Positions 35,698 through 46,117 of a stretch of 64,000 bases of DNA are shown here, piece by piece. The stretch spans positions 744,001-808,000 of the forward strand of contig OZ251248.1 of NCBI GenBank assembly GCA_965240325.2. The letters are read 5' to 3'. This stretch comes from Rebecca billardiae RCC1528 (Eukaryota; Haptophyta). The notes beneath the pieces are model-generated. The model was not told where the DNA came from, made no database searches, and saw only the letters and a program-made list of their open reading frames with translations. A program made the translations under genes and the position numbers. Position 1 is the first letter of the stretch, and each line of letters begins with the position of its first letter.

Positions 35698-36998
35698 GCG
35701 CCGGGTGTGCACCCGAGCGCGCAGCGGGCGTCGCCGCACGGCGCGCTTGCTGCAGCTGCGCCGGGGCCCGCCCCGCGCGGCGACACGGACCGTGACCCGT
35801 TCCCGGGCCTTCTCTACGACGAGTCGTATGTTTACGCACAACGACTGCCGTGCCTGCGACCAAGCTACCGCCTTGAGCGCAACTGGCGAGCACGGCTGCT
35901 GCGCTGCACGCTCCGGCAGCGACGGCTGACTGCCGAGCAGCGGCAGCGCAGCGGCCAAGCGATCTGCACCCTTGCATGACGCGCATTGTCGAGATGACTG
36001 ATCCATACTGTGACGATGCTGCCGCGACGTAATTGTTTCTACGCTATGAGTCGTACGTACGAGCCCGACCGCGGAGCAGCGGGGGCCACGTGCGTAACTA
36101 TGTGTGTGGCCTTGGCAACTGGCCTGGTCATTGGCTGCCCTGGCGGCCTGGCCGGGCGCCGCGGGGTGGTCCAGACATAACTAGTATCTTCGAGCCGGCC
36201 CGGGCGGATGCGGGAGATTTTTCGGGCATCGCCGCCGCCACGTTGAACGTTCAACGTCAATTGGCAGGCCGCAGCGCCTCCCCGGCCGCGCTCAGAATCT
36301 ACTTGCCGTGATTCCTCGTTGATCCGATCAAGTTGATGGCTGCCGCTCGTGCGCCCGGCACGTGACGACTTGAGACGACGCAGAAAGGGCAACTGCGTGA
36401 CGCAGACAGCTCCGCGGTGTCCGATCGGCCGCGCGCTTCCATCCGAAGACCGTAGACCTGCGACCTTGCGCACCCTGCCGAGATCTTGGAGCTGGTGGGA
36501 GCCGACTGGCGGCTGAATGACCCTCGGGAGCCAACGCCTGCGCGCTGAGAAGTCTGAGTGGCTGGCTGCGCATTCAGCTCGGGCTATGATGTGCATCCAG
36601 TGTGCTAGCAGGTGACAAGCGTCGGTTGGCTCGTCGCACGCGGAACGCCAATCTAGCAGCAGTAGGCTCATTGATCAGCAGTGATCGATCGGCCAGAGGC
36701 GCATGGCGGCCCGGGCTCTGATTTGCGACGAGAGTGCCCGAATCAGTTAAAGGCGGCGAGCTGGGCCGGTGGCTGCCTCGTCAGTCGGCGCCGTTTAGTG
36801 CTGCGGGGATATAATTGGCACGTACGGCCGGCACGGACAGCTAGCATGATGACATGATACAGTCCGCCCGCCGGATCATATTCCGATGCCAGCGCGCGCC
36901 ACAACCGCCACGTGACGACCGCCAGGCACCACGGGCACGGCCGGCATCGGCTCCGCGCCATCACGACTGGCGCGTCCACCGGCCATCCTGCCGAACCA
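35698..36998. other. intergenic between converging genes
   Basis: No convincing gene. Open frames of up to 210 codons (minus strand, 36039-36671) have no motif. Confidence 0.45.
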
Positions 36999-39900
36999 TC
37001 ACGACGCCTCCAGCGTGCGCCTGCGCCGGGCGAAGGCCGAGCCGTGCCCCGCGGCCGCGGCCGAGGCGCGCGCGGCGGCCGGCCCGCCGCGGCCGCGCTC
37101 TCCGCCGACAGCTCGCGGCGCGCCACCCTCCTGCAGACTGGCGCCGCCCTTGCGCGCCGCCGCCGCCGCCGCCGCCCCCGGCCGCGGCTGCTGTGACCAC
37201 GCGTGCTGTGCGGGCGGTGGTGCGTGCTGGGCGCGTGCCCCGCTCGCCATCGAGTCGCGAGGCCCAACCGGGCGGCGCTCGGCGGACGCCTCCGAGCTGA
37301 GGAGTGCCGTGCCCTGCCCGCTGCCGCCGTCCGCGGCCGCAACCTCCGCTGGCGCAGTGCCTGGTCGCAGCTGCATCCAGGCAGGCGGCGGCAGCCGCGC
37401 CGTCGGGCGCTCCGCTGCGCGCTCGGCGAGATGCGGCGGGTCCCCGCGGCGCGGCGAGAGCCCGGTGTACAGGTTTCCCGGGAGCGTCACCGCCGAGCGC
37501 GCACGGCCGGGCCCGTAGGGCGGTGGGTATCGGGCTGAGGCCAGCAGCGCACTGTTCGGTCGCGAGTCGTCAGCCGCGCCGCCGCCGCCGCCGCCGCCGC
37601 CGGGGAAGTCAGCTGCGTGCGGTGTGGGCGCTCGGGGGAAGTGCGCCGTCGCGCCCAGCGGCGGCGGCGGCGGCGAAGCACCGCCCTGCGGCTGCTGCTG
37701 CCGCATGAACTGCTGCAGCGTCTGCCCCGGCACCAGGGCGCGCTCGCCGCGCGCGCGCGCCTCCACCGAGCCGCGCGTCGGCCGCGCGGGCGGCTGCAGC
37801 GCTGCCGGCGTCGCTGGCCTGGGCCCCTTGGTGCTGTGGCCACCTTCCAGAACGGTCGGGTCGTGCAGCAGGTTGAGCAGCGCGGGGTCGAGCACGGGCG
37901 CGCCGCACGCCAGGCAGCGCACGCCGTCCTCGCCCTCGTCGCCCGCCGCTGTCGGCGGCGCGCCGCCGCCGACCCCGAGGCCGTCCGCGCCGCCGCCGCC
38001 GCCGCCGCCGCCGCCACGCCCAGCGAGCGCGTGCGCCGTGCCTGAGAGCTTTGCGTGTGCGCTTGCGGCTGTGCCCGCGCCCGGCCGGCCAGGAACGGGC
38101 GGCGCGGTGCCCGCGCGCTGCTGCAGCAGCGTGCTCGAGCCGCCGCCGAGGAAGCGGTGCAGGTGGAACGCGACAGACTGCAGCTTGAGCTGCGCGTCGT
38201 ACGCCGAGCGCTCCGCCTCCTGCTTCTCCTCGACGCCCCTCTCGATCGCCCGGTGGCACTCTGTCAGCCTGAGGCCCTGCGTGCGCAGCGACTTTTGGAG
38301 GCCGCTGATCCGCGCCGTGTCGCGCGGGTGGCGCCACTTGCTCACCGCGTGGTCCACGCGGTGCATGCTCGTCGCGGCCGGCGGCTCGTGCAGCCGCTCG
38401 CGCCGCGCGAGCCGCAGCTGGTGCGTCACGAAGGCCACCTCGTGAGAGATGTCGTCCGATCGCTCGCCGAGCGGCACCGGCGTCGACGAGTGCGGTACGC
38501 CGGCCGAGGGCTCTGTGAGGTAGTGGCGCAGCGGCGGCGGCTGGTGCGCGCCGCCGCCCTCGCCGTACTCCGAGCCCGCCGTCACGGACGCGAGCTCGGA
38601 GATCCGATCTCCTGCCTCCGCCCGCGAGATTGCATCTCCCGCCTCCGCCCGCGAGATTGCATCTCCCGCCTCGGCGCCCTCGGCTGATGGGTCAGCTGCG
38701 GGCGCCGCGGGCGCAGACTCGTCGGCCGCGAGCGGCGCAGAGGCGGGTGCAGCGCCTGCGCCGGCGCCCTCGCCATCCACGCCGCGCGGCGCCGCCGTGC
38801 CGGGCGCCGCCGCCACGCCGCCCGCGCCAGCCGCGGGCGCGGCGCCAGCTGCCGGCGGCGCAGGCGTCGCGGCGGCGGCGGGCGGCGCCGCGCCGTCCGC
38901 GGCGCCTGATGGCGCGCCGGCGCCGGCGCCGGCGCCGCTCGGGGCTGCGCGCTGCTCTGACGCCACACTCGACGACTGGCGGCGCGGCGCCGGCGGCGGC
39001 GCGGCGCCACCGGGCTGCCACTCGCTCGCGTGCGAGCCCGCAGTGCCGCCGGCGCCTCCGCCGGCAGCGGCGCCGGCGGCGCCGCCGCCATGGCTACCGC
39101 CGCCCACGCTCAATGCCGCCTCCGCCTCGGCCGCCGCAACGTGTGCCGCCAGCGTGGCCGCGCCCGCCACGCCGCTCGGCGCGTAGCCCACGCCGCCTGC
39201 CTGCGCCTCCGCCTGCGCCGCCGCCTGCGCCGCCGCCTCCGCCTCCGCCGCCGCACCCGCGCCCAGCTCCGCAGGCATGAACCCGGGCCGACACAGCCAC
39301 TCGACACGCCTCACAACGGCGGCGCACAGGTCGCCGTTCCTCTGCGCCACCTTGCGGGTGCTGAGCAGCTCGGACGCGAGCTCCTGCGCGCGCGCGGGCG
39401 TGCGCGGGGTGCAGGGCGGGGCGCGCGGCCGCGTGCTCGGGGGGTGAGGGCACGCCCAGCGGGGCGCGAGTAGAGGGCCGCCGCGGCCGGCCACGGCACT
39501 GCGGCACGGCGCGTCCGTCGCGCGCGGGGGCGCGCGCGCACGCGCGGGGGCGCGCGGGCGCGCGCGCAGCGCCGGCTGATGGATGGCTGCGCGGCGGCGG
39601 CGAGCGGCGCGCACCAGCTCGACGCGCAGCGCGCGCTGCCGCTCGGCGCCGAGCTCGAGCGCGCTCGCCTCGCGCTGCTCGCGCAGCTGCACCACCAGCT
39701 CGGCCCTCGCCATGTCCCGCTCATCCGCCAGCCTGGTCAGCTCGCTTTCAAACTCGGCGCGGACGAGCTCGGTGCCCTGGGCCAGCCGGTGCTCGGTCTC
39801 GGCGAGCTTCTTGACCATGCGGAGCCTCTCGGCGTACCACTCGGCGTCGGCGTCGGCGATCGAGCCGGCGACCACGCCGAGCTCGGCCTCGAGCCGCTCG

Positions 39901-41521
39901 CCCCACGCGATCGACAGCGCGAGCGCGCCGCTCTGCGCCGACGCGGCGGAGCGCTCAGCCACCAGGTCGTCCGACTTGGCGTTGAGCAGCTTCTTCAGCC
40001 GCTCGTTGTCGGCGCGCACGGAGTGGAGCAGGGTGCGCGCCTCGTCGCGGTCGTGCACCAGCACGGCCACCTCCTTCGAGTGCTGCTGCGTCAGCGCGTG
40101 CTCGCGCTCGCGCAGCTTCTTGCGCAGCTCCTCGTCGCGCTTCCGCTTCAATTCCTCGAGCTCCTTCGCCTTAATCTGGAGCCGCGAGATCTCGGCGGCC
40201 TGGTTGGTCATCCGCCCCTCGTACTCGGCGCGCACGGTGGCGTGCTTCTCGAGGAGCTCGTCGTGCTCGGCGCGCAGCACCGCGAGCCGCCCCTCCGTCT
40301 CGCCCAGCGTCGAGCGCAGCTGCTCCGTGTGTCGCGTGTGCTTGAGCTCGGTCGCGCGCACCGCCTCGCGGCCCGCGACCTCGAGCGCGATCACTCGGTT
40401 TTCAAACTCGGTGTGCGTCGACTCGGAGACCTTCTCGGTGCGGCTGCGCGCGTGGGTCGTCGCCGCGCGGTACTCGTCGAGCTTGAGCTTCACGCGCGCC
40501 AGCTCCGTCGCCAGGCTGCGCTGCGACTCCTTCGCTCGGTGTGCCTCGGCCTCGGCGCTCGCAACCCGCGCAGACGCATCCTCCTTGGCTGCGGTCGCCT
40601 TCGCGCGCTGCAGCGTCACGTCCTTCTGCAGCGAGACGATCTGCTCGTTGAGCCCGGCGACGGTCATGTCGTACCGCCGCTCCATCGCCGCCAGCTTCAG
40701 GTCGAGCTCCGACTGCAGCGCCGCGCCCTCGTTCCGCGATTGCACGGCCGCGGCCGAGCGCGCCTGCGCGCGCGCCGGCACAAGAGCAGGCCGCGTCGGC
40801 GTCGGCGCCAGCTCGCGTGAGCGACGCGCGGCGCGGTGCCGCGCCGAGGGCGCGCGACGCGTGGTGCCGCTGCGCGCGCGCACACGCCGCGCGCGCGCGC
40901 ACGCACCTGCTCGACGCGGCTGGTCGCCGTCGAGCGCGCGGCCGTGTCGCGCCCGCGCGCCTGTGCGATGCTGTCGACGTAAAGCTCGCGCGCGAGCGCG
41001 TGGACGGAGCCGATGATGGTGGCCTGCGCGGAGGACCAGTCCTTCTGCGTCTGCACGAACGCGTCGAGCGCCTGCGAGAAGCTCGCGTACACCGTGTGCA
41101 GCAGCCCCTGCAGCGCGCCGTTCAGCGCCTCGTGCTCGGCGCGCAGCTGCGGCTTCAGCTGCTCGTGCACGCCCGGGTTGGAGAAGTAGGTCTCGAGGCG
41201 CGCGGCCTCGAGCTCGGTCTGCAGCTCGAGGAGTCGCTCGCCCAGGTACCGCCCGAGCCCCGCGGTGAGCGCCTCGTGCCGCTTCGCCACGTCGTCGATC
41301 TTGGATGCGAACTGCACCTCGCCGTGCACCTCGGCCTTGCTCTGCAGCGGGCGCTCGGCGCCGGCGTTGGCGATGAGGTTCTCGAGGTCGTGGCGCGTGA
41401 GGCGGAGGCGCGCGCGCTCAGCGTTCGCCTCCTGCTCGATCGAGATCCGCCGCGCGCGCCGCGAGAGCTCCGCGGCCGTGAGCTTCGCCTTGCCGGGGGA
41501 GGCGCCCTCAGCCTCCTCCAT
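36999..41521 (-). CDS. large coiled-coil protein with Gly/Ala-rich middle, unknown function
   Basis: Exons on the minus strand are 41521-40907, 40763-39615 and 39383-36999, all phase 0, giving 1,382 residues. Residues 1-205 are helical (LSRRARRISIEQEANAERAR; LETYFSNPGVHEQLKPQL). Residues 206-588 form a continuous coiled coil (LKLAAMERRYDMTVAGLNEQ, then LQIKAKELEELKRKRDEELR). Then come about 250 residues of Ala/Gly/Pro-rich sequence. A second helical block lies near 900-1000 (HEVAFVTHQLRLARRERLHE). A CLACGAPV motif near 1077 could be half a zinc site. A disordered tail ends the protein. Architecture suits a cytoskeletal or ciliary scaffold, but I cannot name a family. A 27-bp unit repeated at about 38605-38675 encodes GDAISRAEA. 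Confidence 0.78.
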
Positions 41522-41725
41522 GGCGTAACTCACTGCTTGCTTTGTTCGTTACTCGTGCCTGTGGACTTCAGTCATCGGTTACTGTGAAATGTAAGTCGCC
41601 GTCAACCCGCGAAAGGTCGATCGATGTAAAAGGTTCCCACGCGCTCGACTGCCGGCCCGCCCCGCCCGCCCCGGCCGGGCCGGAGGCGACCCACACCACT
41701 CCGCAGCGCCGGCCAAACGAACGAC

Positions 41726-42649
41726 TCAGACAGGCCCCGCGAGGGGCTGGGGACGGTACGCATCGAACGTCGCGGCCGTAAAGCCATCGAGCGCCGCGCG
41801 CGCGCCGACGGCAGCCTCGGTGAACGGCGCCTCGCGCGCGCCGTACCGACGGCGCGTCGGCTCGTCGCAGCACGCGCACACGACATACGCCCAATCGGCT
41901 TCGTCAAACGGCTCGAGGCTGACCGCGCCCGGCTCGGCGCTGGCGAGGAGCCGCGTTCCCTCGCGCGCGCTCTGCAGCATGGCGCGGGCACGCGCCGCAG
42001 CTTCAGGGCGCGACTCGCCACCGGGCGGCGCGCCCGGCCCGCCGCGCCTGCCCGCGCGGCCGCCGCCGCCCCTGCCGCCGCCGCCAGCGCCGCCCCACCG
42101 GCGGCGGCCGAGCTGCACGAGCTCGTCGTCGCTCATGTGGCCCGCATCCCAGTGCGTCCGGTAGGGGTAGGCCACCTTGATCCGGAGCCTCCCTACCCCG
42201 CACGGCCGCAGCTCACGCCGGTGCCACTCGAGCAGGCCGAGCGTGCACGACAGTCGCTCCTCGGACGAGGAGTGGTGGCACGGCTGCAGGTTGAGCCGAA
42301 GCACGACCTCGAGCGGCCCGAGGCCGGCTTCGTGCGCGGCGCGTAGCGCGGCGGTGAAGCGCGCGTCTCGCATGAGCGCGCCCTCCGCGTGCTCGCGCTG
42401 CGACGTGTTCGTGTGCAGCGCGGCGTGCGCCTCGGAGCCGTCCGCGCACACGACCGTTGCGACGAGTGCCGTCGTCTTCCCGCGGCAGCACTCGCCGCCC
42501 GCGCGTAGGCACACGGGGCGCTCGATCCCGGCCTCGGGCGTGGCCTTGACGTGGTAGAAAGCCTCGCAGAAGTCCTCCGCGCCAAGCTGCGCCACTGGCA
42601 GGGGCGGCTTCAAAACAATGCTGCTCTCCTGGGCCGCAGCAGCGGCCAT
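41726..42649 (-). CDS. candidate AID/APOBEC-like cytosine deaminase
   Basis: Single exon, 307 residues. The zinc-deaminase signature is present: H87-A88-E89 (TSQREHAEGALMRDARF), and, 34 residues on, P123-C124 ... C135 in LQPCHHSSSEERLSCTLGLL. HxE plus PC...C supplies the zinc ligands and proton-shuttling Glu of the cytidine-deaminase fold. The PCHHSS...SCT form with a long loop between the two Cys, followed by EWHRRELRP and YPYRTHW, recalls the divergent AID/APOBEC-like branch described in algae, fungi and invertebrates rather than free-nucleoside or tRNA deaminases. A Gly/Arg-rich tract (about 183-205) and a C-terminal VCACCDEP motif follow. The substrate is unknown; nucleic-acid cytosine is an inference. 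Cys-rich GGECCRGKT lies upstream of the core. Confidence 0.7.
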   Translation of the reverse strand: MAAAAAQESSIVLKPPLPVAQLGAEDFCEAFYHVKATPEAGIERPVCLRAGGECCRGKTTALVATVVCADGSEAHAALHTNTSQREHAEGALMRDARFTAALRAAHEAGLGPLEVVLRLNLQPCHHSSSEERLSCTLGLLEWHRRELRPCGVGRLRIKVAYPYRTHWDAGHMSDDELVQLGRRRWGGAGGGGRGGGGRAGRRGGPGAPPGGESRPEAAARARAMLQSAREGTRLLASAEPGAVSLEPFDEADWAYVVCACCDEPTRRRYGAREAPFTEAAVGARAALDGFTAATFDAYRPQPLAGPV

Positions 42650-43324
42650 CGTGAGTGAGTCTCCGCGTCCGTGATGTTGAGCCGCCTCGCGGCTGCGACG
42701 GTTGGGCCAAACGGAAAGGAATGAAAGGGGGCTTGCTCTGGCTGACTTGGACAATATGGACGTATTGTCGTCGGCGCGCGTGAATAAATCGTGGGATATA
42801 TGCGGACATCATCCGTTTCCTAGCTAGGCGTACCAGCTGGTACAGTATTCGACTGTACATATTGTGCGTGCCGGCTGCATGCGCGTCCGGGCGTCCAGCG
42901 CCGCGCCGGCACCGCGCAGGCGCGCTGCCCTGCCGGCCGCGGACGCACCGGACTCCGAGTCCGACAGCGGTCGGCTGCCGGGGCGCTGCCCCCGGGCCGA
43001 CCGTGAAGTGCCGCAGGCTGTGAGTGTGAGGCTGCAGCCCGACTGGCCGGGCGCCGCGGCGCGCGGCGACGTAGCCTTGACGCAGCCGTCAGCGGCGTGC
43101 GTTCGTGCCCGTGGTCGTGGATGGTGGCGCCTTCGCGGTGGCGCCTCGCCCCACAGAAGTCGCATGCAGACCATCCAGTCACCGTCGGCCTCGGCCACTG
43201 GCCGGCCAGCGGCGCGCAATCGAAAAGATGAATGTGCCAATGCCTGCCAGAGGGCTCCGCGGACCGACCCGCCCACTTCTGCCGCCAGCCCGCCCATGGA
43301 CGCTCGAGCTGAGCGCGATCGCCC
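42650..43324. other. spacer between two minus-strand genes
   Basis: Presumed promoter of the deaminase and 3' flank of the PKA regulatory gene. Lower GC at about 42715-42860. Open frames here have no motif. Confidence 0.45.
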
Positions 43325-44800
43325 TCACTTCGCCTTCCGCGCGTGCGAGCCGTCGTTGGCGAACATCGACGACGTCGACGCTGGCCTGTACATCGACATT
43401 CGGCTGGTCATCGTGTTCTTGATGTCGCCGCCGTGCTCCGCGCCCATCAGCCGCTCAAAGCTCGCGCGGTCGATTGTCCACGCCTGCGCGGCGCGGACGC
43501 GCACGGCCGGGTCAGGTGTGAGCGGCCGGGCGCGGTGCGCGTGTGTGCCAGCCGCGCGCGCGGGCAGGCCGATGCGCGGCGGCGCGCACCTTCACCAGCC
43601 CCTCCGCCATCACCGTCGCAGCCCGCGGCTCATCTGTGATTAGCGAGCGCTCGCCAAAATAGTCTCCGGCAGAATGGCGGCCCACTTCTTGCCTCTGCGT
43701 GATGCCGTGTACCCGCACGTCCTGGAACGCGACCGCCGTGCCCTGCGCGACGGCGCGCGTGGGCGCCGCACGCAGCGTCACCGGCCTGCGCCGCGCCGCG
43801 AGCGCCGCGGACGCCCCTCGCTCGCTCGCTGGCGCTGAGCGCATGCAGGCGTGCGTGCGCGCCGCCGCGCTCCCCGCGCCGCCCGCCCGCACGCCTTCCG
43901 ACGCGCCAGACGGAGCGCACCGCGCGCCACGCGCATCCCCGCGCGCGCATACACCCCGCTCGCCCCGTGCGTGCCCCCGCCGCGCGCGCACCTCCTCGAT
44001 GATGAACATGGCGTCCCCATACGCACCCTGCTGGATGATCACCTCGTTGTCCTTGAACTCGCGCGAGAGCAGCGCGTCGGCGAGCTTGGCGCGCTCGCCC
44101 TTCGAGAGGGTTGAGATGACGGGCACCTTGGCGAGCCAGGCGTCGGATACCGCCACGCGGTCCTTGCTCTTGTTCGTCACCATCCGGCGGAAGGTGCCGC
44201 GGTCAAGCCGCCACAACACGCCCGCCTCCATCGCGACGACCGTCGCGGCGCGCGGCGCGTTGTACATCAGCGCGAGCTCGCCAAAGAAGCCGGTGCCGTT
44301 GTACTCGTAGACCTTCTTGCCGTCCTTGTCGACGCGGTACTTGCCCTTCTCGATGATGTAGAAGAACTCCGAGTCGCGCGAGCCCTGCTCCATCAGCTTG
44401 TCGCCGACGGCGCACTCGGCTCTCTCCATCGCATCGACAATCTCGTCGAGCAGCTTCGAGTCGAGGTCGGCGAAGAGGAAGATGCCGCTCACCGCCTGCT
44501 TGAGGAAGGTGCGCTGCGTGGCACTCTTCGGGATCACCTTCTTCTTTGCAGGAGCCCCCGTCTCCTTGTCCGCCTGCACGGCGCGTGCGGCCGCGCGATG
44601 AGCGGCCGCGTCGCACGTGCGCTCGCGCGCATCGCGGGCGCGCGCGCGGCGCGCACTTCCGCAGAGACGGATCCTCGCCGCTTTGTGTTGAACGACTCGG
44701 GCATGCGCCCGGACGTGTCCCGCTCCGGCGGCCGCCCATCGCTGCTCGGGTCGGCCAAGCTGACCGCCGAGCGCTCGGGGGCGGAGGCGCCACAGCCCAT
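43325..44800 (-). CDS. PKAR: cAMP-dependent protein kinase regulatory subunit, N-terminally acylated
   Basis: Exons on the minus strand are 44800-44657, 44573-43992, 43742-43590 and 43483-43325, all phase 0, giving 345 residues. Start MGCGASAPE has Gly2/Cys3 for myristate and palmitate. RRGSV at 41-45 is an autoinhibitory site of the phosphorylatable type. Two cyclic-nucleotide domains follow. Phosphate-binding cassette A is FGELALMYNAPRAATV (145-160) and cassette B is FGERSLITDEPRAATV (271-286). Both keep the Glu and Arg that hold the cyclic nucleotide, and the PRAAT form favours cAMP over cGMP. The tail ends FANDGSHARKAK. In this family the subunit inhibits the kinase until cAMP binds. No RIIa-type dimerisation domain is seen at the N-terminus, so lipid anchoring may replace AKAP docking. 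Confidence 0.92.
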
Positions 44801-46117
44801 GGTGGCTGCCCACTGCTTCAGCCGTATGTATTCACCCGTCCACTGCCTGCTGAAAGGCCGAAACCGTCGTCGTCGCGGCGTCTTTCGCCAGAAATCGCAT
44901 TTTCATTTTTGATGCAAAGATTTTCTCGCGGCGGTCTGTCTGTCACCGTGTCACGCCCACGCCCGCACAGACCTGCCCGGGCAGACGTACAGGCAATCGC
45001 GGGCAATAAGGAGCTGTCACGTTAAGAAACTGGGGCTTGCTATCTGCGGATCTGGCCTAGAAACTGAGACTAGCGATTGGCTGGTTCGCTATACGCATAG
45101 TCACACTAAGAAACCGGGACTGCGTCTGCGTCGTAAATCGTAGCGGCTGACGAGTGGTCCGCCGAGGCGCAGTCGGCCCGTGGGACGCGGCGCGCGGCCC
45201 GACTACGAGTACAGGCCAAGTCCCGACTTCTCCTGATGACTGACTCCTGGCCAGTGCACCGCAGCATCCATGCAACATCATGCCAGATTTGCTCCAAAAT
45301 GATGGCCCAAATTTTTCTTCGGCCTCGCCGGCCGGGCCTGACTCCCAGTGGCACCGTGACCGTGCTAGCATTCAGTCAGGGAACGCGTCTTGCAAGGCAT
45401 GACGGTCGCGGTCAGCGGCGGCGGCCGTTCGGCTGCGATGCTGTAGTGCGTTGTTATGCAATAAAGCGTGTTGTGAAGTGCTCGGGCTGCTCGGCTCATG
45501 TTTCGTTCATTTATATTTCAGAATCATCTGGAGATTGGAATGCTTCGAGTTCGAGATGCCGCCGCCAGCCATGCTGTCCTGCTGTATTAACAGTGTCTAT
45601 ATTTTAATAGGATGAGGTTCAGGATGATGCGATTTTGGAGGATTTTCAGTGCCGAGCGCCGCCGCAGCGGTCGCGCCGCCACTGTGTGACTGCGAGTAAA
45701 ATGTTGGATTGATGGAAATTGGAAATCACTGCAAATTGATGGCGCGATCGATTCCTTCGAAAATAATTATCATTATATATAATTATAAATATTATTATTT
45801 ATAATAAATATATATATATGCATGGTCATTCTTATTACAGCAGCAATTATTGCTGATATATGATGAATGGGTTATTCGCTCCGGTAGTTATTCCCGCGGA
45901 TTTTGATAATAATAATTGATGTCGGATGCGTGGGAGTTTTTTATTTATTTATAATAAAGTATTTACGGGTACTACTCGGCGGGGCTAGCTGATATCCGAA
46001 GCTGCTGCCGCGCAGCGCGCGCCACACGGTCACGGGCACGCGCTGCCAGGCCGCGGCCTGCCCGCGACCGCGTCCGCGACCCGTCCGGTTCTTAGAATCA
46101 TCATACTGCATGACGGG
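44801..46117. other. intergenic with AT-rich island
   Basis: No gene found. An island of about 200 bp at 45757-45960 is almost all A/T (ATTATTTATAATAAATATAT) in a genome window that is otherwise very GC-rich. Confidence 0.55.
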
